Source of the DNA: CAWDBV01 sp963800705
GTDB lineage: Bacteria > Actinomycetota > Thermoleophilia > Solirubrobacterales > 70-9
Reading direction: 5' to 3'
Assembly: GCA_963800705.1 (NCBI GenBank)
Contig: CAWDBV010000005.1
Coordinates: 701,557-765,556, forward strand
Length of the DNA stretch: 64,000 bases
The translations under genes and the position numbers were made by a program. Below the pieces are notes generated by a model. It made no database searches and was not told where the DNA came from. It saw only the letters and a program-made list of their open reading frames with translations. Positions 1 through 9,984 of this stretch are shown here, piece by piece. Position 1 is the stretch's first letter, and each line of letters opens with the position of its first letter.

Positions 1-1
1 C

Positions 2-223
2 ACCAACACCAGCCTCACCCAGAGCGGGGTGCCAACCGTGAGCTTGACCGGAGTCGGGTATCAGCTCGGCTCGAACGGCTGCACGGTCGCGATCTCGCCC
101 GGAAACACCTGCGCCCTCACCGCCTTCTTCAACCCCACCACCACGGGCAATTCGAGCGGCAGCGTCCGGGTGACTGCGAGCGGTGACACCGCGACCGCGA
201 CGCTGACCGGCAACGGCGTCTAG
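2..223 (+). CDS. C-terminal end of a secreted choice-of-anchor/HYDIN-type Ig-like repeat protein (5' truncated by window edge)
   Basis: The frame is open from base 2 to a TAG at 221-223. The residues read as the last beta-sandwich repeat of a bacterial surface protein. The pattern is a Cys, then 'ISPGNTC', then a beta strand with 'FFNPTTTG', ending in 'TATLTGNGV'. This is the usual layout of choice-of-anchor D / ASPM-SPD-2-hydin-like repeats: small Cys pair, P-x-T-x-G turn, terminal LTGxG. The protein start and any signal peptide lie outside the window. It converges on the cobalamin operon that ends at 245. Role unknown; surface adhesion or structure is only a family-level guess. Confidence 0.7.
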   Translation, partial: TNTSLTQSGVPTVSLTGVGYQLGSNGCTVAISPGNTCALTAFFNPTTTGNSSGSVRVTASGDTATATLTGNGV

Positions 224-244
224 ACCAGGCTCAGCGAAACCGGC

Positions 245-2102
245 TCAGGGGAAATCGCCCCGCCGCACGAGCCTCGCGACCCATGCCGCGAAGGCAAGCA
301 TCACGCCGATCGCCGCGAACAGCTTCCACAAGTCGCCGTCACCGTCGTCCTTCGCGGGCGCCGGGGCGATGTTCGTCGGGCCGGTCGGCCCACTGGGCCC
401 GGTCGGGACTGGCGTGCTCCCGGTCGGGACGGCGGCGGGCGCCGGTTTCTTCTTCTTCGGAGCGGTGTCCGGCGGGGTCGGGGGCGCAGCCGGCGCAGCC
501 GGAGCGGCCTGGGTGGATGCGCTCGGGGCCGGCTCAGTGGACACTCTTCTTCTTCTTCGCCACGGGATCGACCGGGAAAGGCTGCTCTGCGACCGCGGCG
601 AGCGCCTGCGCGGTGACCCAGACCGGGGTCTGGTCGCTCGACTCCGAGTAGCGGTAGTGGCCGTCGGGCGCCTGGCGGGCGGCGAGATAGGCGAGCGGGT
701 CGCCGTTCTGCATCGCGTTCGGGTCGGTGCCGGCAGCGACCAGGCCCTGGACCGCCCAAGCCGTCGACTGCGCGTTGACCGCTCCGTGCGAGAGCGGGAA
801 GCCGCCGCCGGGGCGCTGGTTGCCGCGCAGGAAGCCGACGCCGCGGCTGAGCGCGTCGCCATGGCCGCCGGCGGCCGCGAGCGCCTGCAGCGCGGCGCCG
901 GTCGAGTCGGCATCGCTGGCGGTGCGCTGCGCGAAGCCCCAGCCGCCGTCGGGGTTCTGGCTGCCGGCGAGCCAGGCCGCCGAAGCCTCGTTGCCGGGCG
1001 CGCCGGCGGCGTCGAGGGCGAGGATCCCGAACGCGGTCAGGTTCACCTGTCCCGAGAAAGAGCCGTCGCCGCCGCGCTGGCTCAGAAGCCGCGCAGCCAT
1101 CGGGCGACCTCCGAAGCGCTTCGTCGGCAGGCCCGCGCCGCGCAGGACGAGGATCGTGCGCTCGAGGTCGGCGGTGGTGCGGATCGCCTTCGCCTTGCGG
1201 CGCAGGTAGTCGATCGGGCTCGGCTTGCCCGCGGCACCCGAGTCGAGCGGGTTGAGGCCGGCGGCCTCCATCCCGAGCGCGACCCAGCTCGTCATCCCCG
1301 GGTTCGAGGTCTCGCCCTTGTCGGTGCCGAAGCCGCCGTCCTCGTTCTGTGCCGCGCGCAGCCAGGCGAGCGCGCCGCGCTTCCCCGATGCCTTCCCTGA
1401 CGGCTTCGCCGATGCCTGCTCGGCCTGCGCGGACACCATTCCGCCGATCAGCAGCGCCAGCGCCACCAGCGGGAGCGCCGGCTGGGCCCGCCAGCGGAAC
1501 TCGAACCGCTCCCGGAAACGAATCAGCATCCGGATCATCGCCGGACCGGCGACGAGCGCGATCACGAAGTTGCCCGCCGCGTGGGCAATGTTGAACGGCA
1601 CCCCGCGCGAGGAGAGGGCGAGGAAGCGGTCGAGCGACTGCTCGCCGCCGTAGGTGACCATGAGCGAGAAGTCGAGCAGCGCGCCGTAGGCGAAGCCGGC
1701 GAGCGCGCAGGCGAGCGCGAGCGGCAGCCGCCCCATGTCGAGCAGGCGTCGCCCGGTTACCGCGGCGAGCCAGGCGCCGAACAGCCCGCACAGACCCCAG
1801 CCCGCCATCTGCCACGGCGTCCAAGGCCCCTGGCCCAGCCAGAAATTCGAGACCAGGCCGGCCAAGGCCCCGACCGCGAATCCCGGGGCCGGGCCGATCG
1901 CGTAGCCGGTGAAGATGACGATGTCGGTCGTCGCGACGACGTTCGGGATCACCGGGAACGCGACCCGCCCCGCGACCGCGAGCGCGGCGAGCGCCGCGAC
2001 CAGGGCGACGATCTGCGAGGGCGGCTTCGAGCGCTCGTACCAGGCGAAGCCGCCGATCAGCACGACCGCGAGCACGGCGAAGGAAGCCGCTTGCCAGCTC
2101 AA
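245..2102 (-). CDS. ECF transporter S component fused to a terpene-cyclase/prenyltransferase-type alpha/alpha-barrel domain (apparent frameshift near the C-terminus)
   Basis: TTG start overlapping the upstream stop. Residues 1-190 hold about six membrane segments of an ECF substrate-binding S component (conserved stretch around 'VIPNVVATTDIVIFTG'). A further TM segment at ~205-220 is followed by an extracytoplasmic region of four repeats with the QN-x-DGG-[FW]-G signature ('AQNEDGGFG', 'SQNPDGGWG'), as in squalene/prenyltransferase alpha6/alpha6 barrels. The same fold forms the N-terminal half of intrinsic factor and transcobalamin. The first frame stops at 534. A shift inside the AAG run at 537-566 opens a Pro/Ala-rich linker, a TM helix ('LFAAIGVMLAFAAWVARL') and an RRGD tail, so the intact product probably ends at 245. 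Last gene of the riboswitch-controlled operon. Inferred role: cobalamin capture and transport; the substrate comes from the riboswitch, not from the S domain itself. Confidence 0.8.
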
Positions 2103-2802
2103 GCCTTCACCCGCCCGCGGAGATAGGACGCCCCCTGTTCGGGGGTGATGATGCCGGGCTCAGCGAGCACGCGGGCGACCTCGGTCGCGAAGTACCAGCC
2201 CCCGCTCAGCAGCTCGCCCGCGCCGCCGTCGGCGATCTGCTCGCCGTCGCCGAGCATGACAACGCGGTCGGCGAACGCGGCCGCGAACTCGACGTCGTGG
2301 GTCGCTATCGCGACCGCGGCGCCGCCGGCCGCGAGATCGCGCGTCATGCGGGCGAGGTCCTGCTTTCGGCCGCGGTCCATGCCGCGCGTCGGTTCGTCAA
2401 AGAGGACGACCGCAGAGTCGTCGCGGCCCGCCATCACGATCGCGAGCGCGAGCCGCTGGCGCTCGCCGCCGGAGAGGTCGCGCGGGTCGACGTCCCCCAC
2501 GCCCTCGAGCCCCACCGCCGCCAGCGCCGCCGCTCCTTCCTCACCGGGCAGCTCATCGGAGATCCGCTCGCGGACGAACAGGTCGCCGGGGTTCTGGGGC
2601 AGGAGCGCCACCTCGCCCCCGGCGTCAACCGAACCCCGCGCCGGTTCCAAAAGCCCCGCCATCGTCCGCAGCAGCGTCGTCTTGCCGGCCCCGTTGCGTC
2701 CCATCAGCGCCGCGGTCTCACCGCCGCGCAGCTCGAGGTCGATCCCGCGCAGCACCTCGGCCCCGTCGAGCTCGACCCAGAGATCGCGCACCGCGAGCGC
2801 GC

Positions 2803-2806
<4 letters not shown>
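2099..2806 (-). CDS. ecfA2: ECF transporter ATPase subunit (second)
   Basis: About 235-residue ABC ATPase that powers the ECF importer in the cytoplasm. Visible motifs are Walker A 'GRNGAGKTT', Q-loop 'LLPQNP', signature 'LSGGERQR', Walker B 'VVLFDEPT' and the H-loop 'IATHD'. A GTG at 2806 is chosen because it overlaps the TGA of the preceding ATPase gene, matching the 4-base overlaps throughout the operon and starting the protein with 'SALAVRDLWVEL'. Pairs with the other ATPase as an EcfA-EcfA' heterodimer docking on EcfT. The A1/A2 assignment is arbitrary. Confidence 0.9.
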
Positions 2807-3613
<807 letters not shown>

Positions 3614-3621
<8 letters not shown>

Positions 3622-4495
3622 GGCGCACCGCGAACGGGAACAGGCCGGCCAGGGGCAGCGCCGCCGCCACGAACAGGGTCAGGGCGCCGGTATCGATCGA
3701 GATCTCGGGGTAGGCGTCGAAGTCCCCTGCGCCGGCGATCCGGGCGCCGATCCCACCGAGCGTGACCGCCGCCGCGACGGCATACAGCAGCCGGTCGTGG
3801 CGGGATCGCCGCATCGGCGCCGGCCCGGCGCCCCTGGACGACGCCGGAAGCGAGTAGCCGCGCAGCTCGAGCGTCGCGGCGACGTCGACGGCGCGGTCGA
3901 GCGATCCGGCCAGCGTCCGCCGTGCCATCGCCCCGCGGCCGACCGGCGCCGCGGCGGGCCCGCGCAGCTTCGCCGCCTCCCGCAGTCGCGCCAGGTCGGC
4001 GGCCGCGACCGGGACGAGGCGCCCGACCAGGGTCGCGGTGAGCGCCGAGCGCCGCGCCAGCGGGCGCAGCAGCCGAAGCACCTCGTCTGGGTTGACGCAG
4101 GCCGAGTAGACCGCGAACAGCAGCAGAGTGGTCAGCACCCGGAGCCCGATCGTGCCGCCGGCGACCAGCGACTCGAGCGTCACGTTCACCTGTCCGAGCA
4201 GCGGCCAGTCGCCGCCTCGCACCAGCACCGTCAACCCGCGGTCGGTGACGATCCCGTTCACGACCGTCATCAGCAGCGTGACCGCGATGCCCCAGCGCAG
4301 CGTCGAGGTGATCGCGCGCCTCGCCCCCGCGGCGATCCCGATCGCGCACGCCGCCACCCCGCACGCGGCGACGACGATCGGGCTCGGAAACACAAATGAG
4401 ACCACGGCGAATGAAGCAAGGAAGGCGATCGCGGCCGGGGCGCTCGCCGCGTGCAGCGGGTCGCGCCCCGGGCGGTAGGCGAGTGCGGACCTCAT
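3614..4495 (-). CDS. ecfT: ECF transporter transmembrane coupling protein EcfT
   Basis: About 293 residues with hydrophobic segments at ~20-60, 75-95, 110-135 and two near the C-terminus. The cytosolic coupling region carries the EcfT-type short Ala-Arg-Gly motifs: 'AAKLRG' (~185) and 'TLELRGYS' (~225) correspond to the two XRX helices that insert into the ATPases. ATG start at 4495 overlaps the stop of the DUF4430 lipoprotein gene. It couples the two EcfA subunits to the S component encoded last in the operon. Confidence 0.88.
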
Positions 4496-5466
4496 TCCTG
4501 GCCACCCTGATCCCCGCCCCCCTCGCCAACCGGGAGGGCGATCGGCTCGCGCCCGGGGGCGCTCGCCACCGCGTAGCGGTCGAGGAGCACGTCCTCGTCG
4601 AGCAGCCCCGCCGCGGCGTCGACTCCGGCGGCGTCGGTCCCGGTCACGACCCAGGTCGGCGGCGTCTCCTCGAAGCGGACCGCCGCAACCAGCCCCGTGC
4701 CCTTGCCGAGGCGCTCGGCGGGACGGCCGCGGACGTCGAGCCCGAGCAGGCTCGTTCCCCCGCCGGAACCCGCGAAGCGCGCGAAGACGCCGCTGCGCTC
4801 GGGGCCCTCGTCGATCTGTGCCGCAGCGCGATCTGCGCCGACCCGCGCCCAGGTCCCGACCAGCACCCGTAGCGTCGGCCCGGCCTCGGCGTCGTGGCCG
4901 GGGGCCTGCTCGGCCTCGAAGATCCCGGCCTCGACGCCGGCGTCGGCGAACGCGCGCCGGACCCGCTCGCAGACCGGCAGCTCGATCAGGCAGTCGATCC
5001 GGGTCATGTAGTCGCGGTTGTCCTCGAAGCCTTCGGCGAACGGTGCCGGCCACGAGCCGACGACGGCCGGGGCCCGCATCGCATCGGTCCAGTCGCGAAA
5101 GTCCCACCAGACCCGGTCGCCGTCGCGTACGGGCACGTCGGCCGAGCCGACGGGTGACTCGACCCCGTTGACATAAAAGAACCAGTCCTGCCGCCTTCCC
5201 CCCGCGCTGCCGCCCTCGATGCCGTCGATCGACTGCACGAAGCGGCCCGCGTAGCGGGTCGTGATCTCGGCCTCTCGCTCGAGCATCCGCAGCGCGTTCT
5301 CTGAGTCGGAAATCCCGTCAACGGTCCCCTCGGCGACGAGCTCGGCGCCGTAGTCGCGGGTCACCCGCAGCTCGGCGGATCCCTGCTCGTCCCCGGGACC
5401 GACCCCGCAGCCCGCGACCGCCGCGCAGATCAGCGCGATGGCCGCAGGACTGCGGCGGGCGCTCAC
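4492..5466 (-). CDS. DUF4430 / transcobalamin C-terminal-like lipoprotein
   Basis: About 324 residues. GTG at 5466 overlaps the preceding TGA. The N-terminus is a lipoprotein signal, with lipobox 'AVAGC' and Cys at ~residue 20. Residues ~30-115 match the transcobalamin-like C-terminal (DUF4430) pattern: 'DWFFYVNGVESPVGSADV' followed by 'RDGDRVWWDFRDW'. In eukaryotic intrinsic factor/transcobalamin this beta domain closes over cobalamin bound to an alpha6/alpha6 barrel, and an alpha-barrel domain is encoded in the same operon (245-2102). The remaining ~200 residues are not recognised. Inferred role: surface-anchored cobalamin binding or hand-off. The domain call is from motif memory, not a search. 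Confidence 0.75.
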   Translation of the reverse strand: MSARRSPAAIALICAAVAGCGVGPGDEQGSAELRVTRDYGAELVAEGTVDGISDSENALRMLEREAEITTRYAGRFVQSIDGIEGGSAGGRRQDWFFYVNGVESPVGSADVPVRDGDRVWWDFRDWTDAMRAPAVVGSWPAPFAEGFEDNRDYMTRIDCLIELPVCERVRRAFADAGVEAGIFEAEQAPGHDAEAGPTLRVLVGTWARVGADRAAAQIDEGPERSGVFARFAGSGGGTSLLGLDVRGRPAERLGKGTGLVAAVRFEETPPTWVVTGTDAAGVDAAAGLLDEDVLLDRYAVASAPGREPIALPVGEGGGDQGGQE

Positions 5467-6542
5467 GCCTGCGCGGCCCTCCGCACCTTGCGGCGGCACT
5501 TGCGGCGCTGCTTCTTGGACTTGCGCTTCTTGTCCTGGCACGCGAGCCTCGGCCGCAGGATCTCCTCGCAGCTCACGCGGTCGACCTTGTCCTGGCGATC
5601 GACGCGGGCGATGTCCTCGCCACCGCCGCAATCGACCTCGTCGATGAATCCGCCGCGGACGCGGACGGTGTCATCGCCGGCGCGTGCCTTGACCCTGTCC
5701 GGGCCCGCGGTCCCCCCGATTGCGTCCTCGTTCTCGGAGCCGAACATCGTCCGGCCGTGGCCTTCGGGACAGAGGCTCTGATCCGCGTTGACGCAGATCT
5801 CGCGCCCCGGCGAGGGAATTGTCCCGGGCTTGGTCGCCGAGACGTTCGTGTTCTGGGTCACGGTCATCGTCGTGATCCCTCGCGCATCGGTCGGTGCCGA
5901 GGCACCTGGGACGTTTGCGCCCACCGACGCCGTGGCTACGCCCGAGTCCGAGAACTGGTTGACGTGGATATTCACCGTCTCGCCGGGCAGCGCCCGCGCG
6001 GGCGCCTCAATCACCAGCTCGGGCACCGTCGGTTGGCAGGCGAAAGGCGGAACCTGCTCGCACACCGGCGCCGGAACCAGCGCCCAGAGGACGTCGCTGC
6101 CGGCACCGGCCTGGTCGCCGCCGACCTGTAGCGCCTTGTGGTCGACGCGCACCTGCCAGAACGAATCCGAGCCACTTGGCTGGAGGCCGCCGAACCCGCA
6201 GACGCCGAGCCCGAACGAGAACTCGTCGGTGATCAGGACCGGATCGAGCGCCGGAACGCTCGCCGCGGCATCAACCGCGATCCCGAGCGCGGTTGTGCCG
6301 GGCACCGGCGCTCTGCGGCCGCTGCCGCCCTTGCCGCTGATGAAGCACTTCGCATTCGGCGAGGTCGGGACCTGGATCGTGCTCGCATTCGCGAACTGGC
6401 GCACGTCGGCGAGCTGACCGTCCATGGTCGCGATGCGCAGGTCGGTGCCCGATGCCGCCTTCGCGGCGGCGGGAACCAGGATGAAGACGGCCAGGGCGCA
6501 GAGCAGAGCGCGGCCGGTTGAGGTGAATCGGGGGATTGGCAT
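5463..6542 (-). CDS. Secreted DUF4430-like protein with calcium-binding-type repeats; first gene of the cobalamin operon
   Basis: About 359 residues. ATG at 6542 follows a GGAAAGGG ribosome-binding sequence and starts a clear signal peptide ('LLCALAVFILVPAAAKA'). Residues ~25-160 look DUF4430-like, ending in 'FWQVRVDHKALQVGGDQAG' and 'LWALVPAP'. A beta-sandwich stretch follows, then RTX-like repeats ('FGSENEDAIGGTAGPD', 'RAGDDTVRVRGG'). The C-terminus is a basic two-Cys tail like those of neighbouring secreted proteins. A cobalamin riboswitch lies directly upstream on the same strand. Probable role: extracellular cobalamin-binding partner; this is inferred from context and the DUF4430-like region. 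Confidence 0.72.
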   Translation of the reverse strand: MPIPRFTSTGRALLCALAVFILVPAAAKAASGTDLRIATMDGQLADVRQFANASTIQVPTSPNAKCFISGKGGSGRRAPVPGTTALGIAVDAAASVPALDPVLITDEFSFGLGVCGFGGLQPSGSDSFWQVRVDHKALQVGGDQAGAGSDVLWALVPAPVCEQVPPFACQPTVPELVIEAPARALPGETVNIHVNQFSDSGVATASVGANVPGASAPTDARGITTMTVTQNTNVSATKPGTIPSPGREICVNADQSLCPEGHGRTMFGSENEDAIGGTAGPDRVKARAGDDTVRVRGGFIDEVDCGGGEDIARVDRQDKVDRVSCEEILRPRLACQDKKRKSKKQRRKCRRKVRRAAQA

Positions 6543-6580
6543 AGGGCCACCCTTTCCTCGAGGGTTTACATGGCTGGCCG

Positions 6581-6742
6581 GGGCAGGTCTCCTGGCTTCC
6601 GGGCTCGCTGAGCGCCCTTCCCGGAAGCCAGCTGCGGCTCCCAGTGGATTTGCGTCAGCGGATAATCGCCCGGTCACAGTGGCGGGACCGCGCCGGTTTC
6701 ACACCGGACTTCCCTTGGCCACCGGCCTATGTGGATGCGAGT
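6581..6742 (-). promoter_or_regulatory. Cobalamin (B12) riboswitch
   Basis: Read on the minus strand, this 160-base leader carries the conserved blocks of the cobalamin riboswitch in order. They are GGGAAGTCCGGTGTGAAACC, then GGTCCCGCCACTGTGA, then ATCCACTGGGAG, then CCGGGAAGGGC, ending in the B12 box AGCCAGGAGACCTGCC (6582-6598). It sits about 40 bases before the start codon of the DUF4430-like gene, after the end of an unrelated gene at 6757, so it controls the six-gene ECF operon. The ribosome-binding site lies shortly after the B12 box, so control of translation start is possible; no clear intrinsic terminator was seen. Confidence 0.96.
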
Positions 6743-6756
6743 CTAGTCGCCGGGCG

Positions 6757-8367
6757 CTACTTCTTCTTTTTCTTCACGCACTTGCCCTTGCGCAGCTTCC
6801 GGGGCTTCTTGCACTTCGCCGCCGCGGGCGCCGCCGGGGTTGCCGGCGTCAAGGTCGGGGTGAGCGCGGTCGTGCCGCCGTCGGGGGGCGGTGGGGGTGG
6901 AGGCGCCGGAAACACGGGCGCCTCGTAGGCGCCGATGTCGCAGGCCGGGCCCACAGGGCGAATGAGGCCGCGCTGGTCGGTGGCCTCGCAGGAGGCGCCC
7001 AGCGCCGGGACCTGGTCAATCGCCGTGCTTCCCGGACCGAGCGCCATCGTCTCGGTGGTGCCGGGGGCGTTGAGCGTCAGCGGGCCGAGCAGCGGATTGC
7101 CGGTTGCGAAACCGGCGCAGCCGGTCCCGGCGAAGGAGATGTTGTGGAGGCCGTTGAGGACGTTGGCTATGCAGTTGGTGGTCGTCGGATCCGAGGCATT
7201 GAGGTTCGAGGCGACGATTGAGTTTCTGAGCGTCCCGCTGACCCAGATGCCACCGCCCTGGCCGGCCGCTCCGACCGGGCTCCCCGTTCCTGGGGTCGCG
7301 ATCGCGTTTCCGGCGATTGTGAGGTGGTAGCCGCCGAACGCGCCAAGCGCGCTGATCCCGCCTCCGGGGCCGGCGTATCCGCCGGACTGCGGATTGGGGG
7401 CACCCGAGTTCCCTCCGGCTCCCGCCAGGTTGCCGGTGATCGTGGAGTTGATCAGCGCCGCCGCTCCACCGATGTTGATCCCGCCGCCCGAGCCGCCCGG
7501 GCCACCCGCTCCCGCCATGCCGATGCCCGCGGTGCTGGTGCCCGGCGCGCCTCCGAGCCCGCCATCGCCGGCGATGTCCGAGTTGATCGTCGAGTTCGTC
7601 ACGTTGATCGGGTCCTGGTTGTAAACCCCGCCACCAGTGCCGCCGGAGCCCCCGTTGCCGCCGTTCGCGCCGCTGACTGTATTCGTGGGATCGCTGCCGC
7701 CGGTGCCGCCCGCTCCTCCGTCCCCCGCCAGGTTGTCCGAGAAGGTCGAGTTCGTGATCGACATCGTGGAGAAGCCCGCGACTCCGCCGCCGGACCCGCC
7801 GAGGCCGCCATTACCCCCGGCGGTGGGAGCCGGCCCGGTCAAGCCGTTCGCGCCGCTGCCGCCGTTGCCGGCATGGTTGCCGGTGATCGTCACCGAGTCG
7901 AGCGTCAACGGCGCGACCGCGCCGATCGCGCCGCCGGACTCGCCGGTGTCGCCAGATTCGCCGGGGAGCACACCGTCGTCGCCATCCTGCGCGCGGCCGC
8001 CAGTGATCGTCATGTCCTTGATCGTCGCCGGATCGAAGAGGAAGAAGGCGTTGTTCTGGGCCGATGCCGCGATCGCGTCGACGGTGGTGACGCTCGCTCC
8101 CGCACCCTCGATCGTGATCGCATCGAGGATCTGTACCTCCTGTCCCAGCGTGAGCACGGGATTGATGCCCACGGGAATCGTCACGGTGTTGCCGTCCACG
8201 GCGACGTCCACCGCTTCGCGGAGCGTGCAGTCCATGGTCACCGCTGTGCAATCGCCGTCGTCGCCGTCCGCGCTCGTATCGACGGTGGTCCCGAGAGCCC
8301 AGGCGGGCGCCGCCTGAGCGGCGAAGCAGCCTGCGATGGCGGCGATCAGCAGTGCCTTGCGAATCAT
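6757..8367 (-). CDS. Secreted CSLREA-domain / parallel beta-helix protein with basic two-Cys tail
   Basis: About 536 residues. ATG at 8367 is preceded by GAGGAAGAG and overlaps the upstream stop (ATGA). Signal peptide 'LLIAAIAGCFAAQAAPAWA', then the N-terminal CSLREA motif as 'DCTLREAV'. Long Gly/Ser/Asn-rich beta-helix repeats follow ('SGGAIGAVAPLTLDSVTITGN', the 'NSTITGNLAG' type), with the choice-of-anchor Q ending 'DIGAYEAP'. The tail is 'CKKPRKLRKGKCVKKKKK'. Probably a surface or cell-wall-associated solenoid; ligand unknown. Third gene of a minus-strand set of related secreted proteins (11465 to 6757). Confidence 0.85.
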   Translation of the reverse strand: MIRKALLIAAIAGCFAAQAAPAWALGTTVDTSADGDDGDCTAVTMDCTLREAVDVAVDGNTVTIPVGINPVLTLGQEVQILDAITIEGAGASVTTVDAIAASAQNNAFFLFDPATIKDMTITGGRAQDGDDGVLPGESGDTGESGGAIGAVAPLTLDSVTITGNHAGNGGSGANGLTGPAPTAGGNGGLGGSGGGVAGFSTMSITNSTFSDNLAGDGGAGGTGGSDPTNTVSGANGGNGGSGGTGGGVYNQDPINVTNSTINSDIAGDGGLGGAPGTSTAGIGMAGAGGPGGSGGGINIGGAAALINSTITGNLAGAGGNSGAPNPQSGGYAGPGGGISALGAFGGYHLTIAGNAIATPGTGSPVGAAGQGGGIWVSGTLRNSIVASNLNASDPTTTNCIANVLNGLHNISFAGTGCAGFATGNPLLGPLTLNAPGTTETMALGPGSTAIDQVPALGASCEATDQRGLIRPVGPACDIGAYEAPVFPAPPPPPPPDGGTTALTPTLTPATPAAPAAAKCKKPRKLRKGKCVKKKKK

Positions 8368-9959
8368 CTCTTCCTCCTCTTGACGCATTTGCCCTTCTTC
8401 AGCTTTCGGCCTTTCTTGCACTTCGTCGCGACTGCGGCGGTAGTCAGGCCCGCGGCCGAGGGCGTCGGGACGGGAACGGCTGCCGCGGGAAGTGCCGGCG
8501 GACAGCCGTCGGAGCCGCTCCCCGCGACTGTCGGGCAGTTGTCAGAGGGGTCGGGAATGCCGTCGCCGTCGCTGTCCGGCGGAGCCGGCGTGACGCCAAC
8601 GTCGATCTGACCGGCGCTTCCTTCATGGAGGAATCCACCCCCGTAGGTCCCGTTTATCTGGTGCGTCCCTGTACCGAGTGTGTTCGGGGTATAGGAGAGC
8701 TGGCATTCACCCTGCGCAAAGCCGATGCCGACCGGGATCAGCGTGCACTTTCCGCCTCCACTCAGAGTCCCCGAACTGTCGGAGACAAAACTCACGATCC
8801 CACCTGGTCCGCCGGTCAGTCCGGGGGAAATGTCGGTCACGCTCGCGTTGCAGGTGGTGGGTCCGGTGCTCAGCGCCAGCGAAGCCGGAACGCATTCGAG
8901 GTAGGTGCTGGTCGAACGGCCGAGCTCGTCGGCGCCGATGTCGTTTTCGCCGATCACGGCGTCGCGGTTGATCGACCGTGCTTGACCGTCGAGGTCATAG
9001 TCACCGCTCGAGCTGTCGGTTTGGCCCTGGTCGATCGTTGACACCGAGGTCGGGAGTTGGTGGTAGCCGTCGGCGGCGAACACCGGCGGCGTCGTCTGCT
9101 GGCTTCCCTGGTCGGCGATCTCGCCGCCGCTCGCTTCGAGGAAGGTCGAGTAGTTGGCGTGGTCGATCTGGAGCGAGGCAGTCCCGGTGTCGAGCGCATT
9201 CACCTCGACATCGGTTCCGCCGGGGGCGCGAGCGATCACGCTCTTGGCATAGACCGTGATGTCGCCCGTGCTCCCGAGGAACTTGATTCCGCGGGCCGAA
9301 ACGGACGCTCCCGACGCTACGGCTGTCACGCCCCGGAGCTTCGGCGTGAAGTCGGTGCTCGGGCCGATCGTCCCGGACCCTACCCCCGTCCCGCCGGTCC
9401 CCGAGGTCGCGACGCAGAAAGAGTTTCGGAGCAGCCCCGCATCGACTTCGCAAGCAGTTGCAGAGCTGCGTGCCGTGCGGGAGATCACGTCGTCGACGAC
9501 CCCTGACGCGGTCGTGATCGCGAAGTTCGACAACGGGCCGTTGACGTTGGGGTTCACCAGCTCGAGGTGAGAGAGTTTGCCCGTCACAGTCACGGCCGGG
9601 TTGGAGCCGAGAGCGGTGAGCGTGATCAGCGGGCGCGGCTTGCCGGCCTGGCCGTGGATGTCGCCTGCCACCTGAGTGAAGCTGCCACCGGCTCCGAGAT
9701 CCCCGCCGTTGGCGAGGTTGGTGTCGGAGTAGCTGCCGGGCTCGACCACAACCGTGTCGTCCGAAAACACTCCGGCGCCGGCCGCCGCAGTCGCGATGCT
9801 GCAGCGCTGGGCCAGCATGCTCGAGCTCTGGCAGTTAGCCGCCGGCGCGTTTCCGCCCGGCGCCGCGTAGCGGGTGACCCCGCCCGCCGAGGCCTGCGCG
9901 GCTCCGACGGCTGCGAGCGCGCAGGCGACCGCTCCCGCCAAAAATATTCTCCTCGCCAA
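8364..9959 (-). CDS. Secreted beta-helix/Ig-like protein with thrombospondin-type-3-like motif and basic tail
   Basis: 531 residues, TTG start at 9959 (MARRIFLAG...). The signal peptide ends near 'AAQASA'. The N-terminal half is beta-helix-like ('VTRYAAPGGNAPAANC', repeats around 'GVTAVASGASVSARGIKFLG'). 'DIGADELGR' leads into an Ig-like domain with Cys pairs ('TGPTTCNASVTDISPG', 'GTHQINGTYGGG'). Then comes 'PDSDGDGIPDPSDNCP', a calcium-binding thrombospondin-3-type motif. The tail is 'CKKGRKLKKGKCVKRRKR'. Paralogue of the gene directly upstream (9985-11465), separated by 25 bases; probably one transcript. Confidence 0.82.
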   Translation of the reverse strand: MARRIFLAGAVACALAAVGAAQASAGGVTRYAAPGGNAPAANCQSSSMLAQRCSIATAAAGAGVFSDDTVVVEPGSYSDTNLANGGDLGAGGSFTQVAGDIHGQAGKPRPLITLTALGSNPAVTVTGKLSHLELVNPNVNGPLSNFAITTASGVVDDVISRTARSSATACEVDAGLLRNSFCVATSGTGGTGVGSGTIGPSTDFTPKLRGVTAVASGASVSARGIKFLGSTGDITVYAKSVIARAPGGTDVEVNALDTGTASLQIDHANYSTFLEASGGEIADQGSQQTTPPVFAADGYHQLPTSVSTIDQGQTDSSSGDYDLDGQARSINRDAVIGENDIGADELGRSTSTYLECVPASLALSTGPTTCNASVTDISPGLTGGPGGIVSFVSDSSGTLSGGGKCTLIPVGIGFAQGECQLSYTPNTLGTGTHQINGTYGGGFLHEGSAGQIDVGVTPAPPDSDGDGIPDPSDNCPTVAGSGSDGCPPALPAAAVPVPTPSAAGLTTAAVATKCKKGRKLKKGKCVKRRKR

Positions 9960-9984
9960 GATCTTTCGATCTGAAATGACCCCC

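Noticed and set aside
6581..6742. tRNA or transposon end in the hairpin-rich 6.6-kb intergenic space
   Set aside because: The conserved B12-box and core blocks in the right order on the minus strand explain the structure completely as a cobalamin riboswitch.
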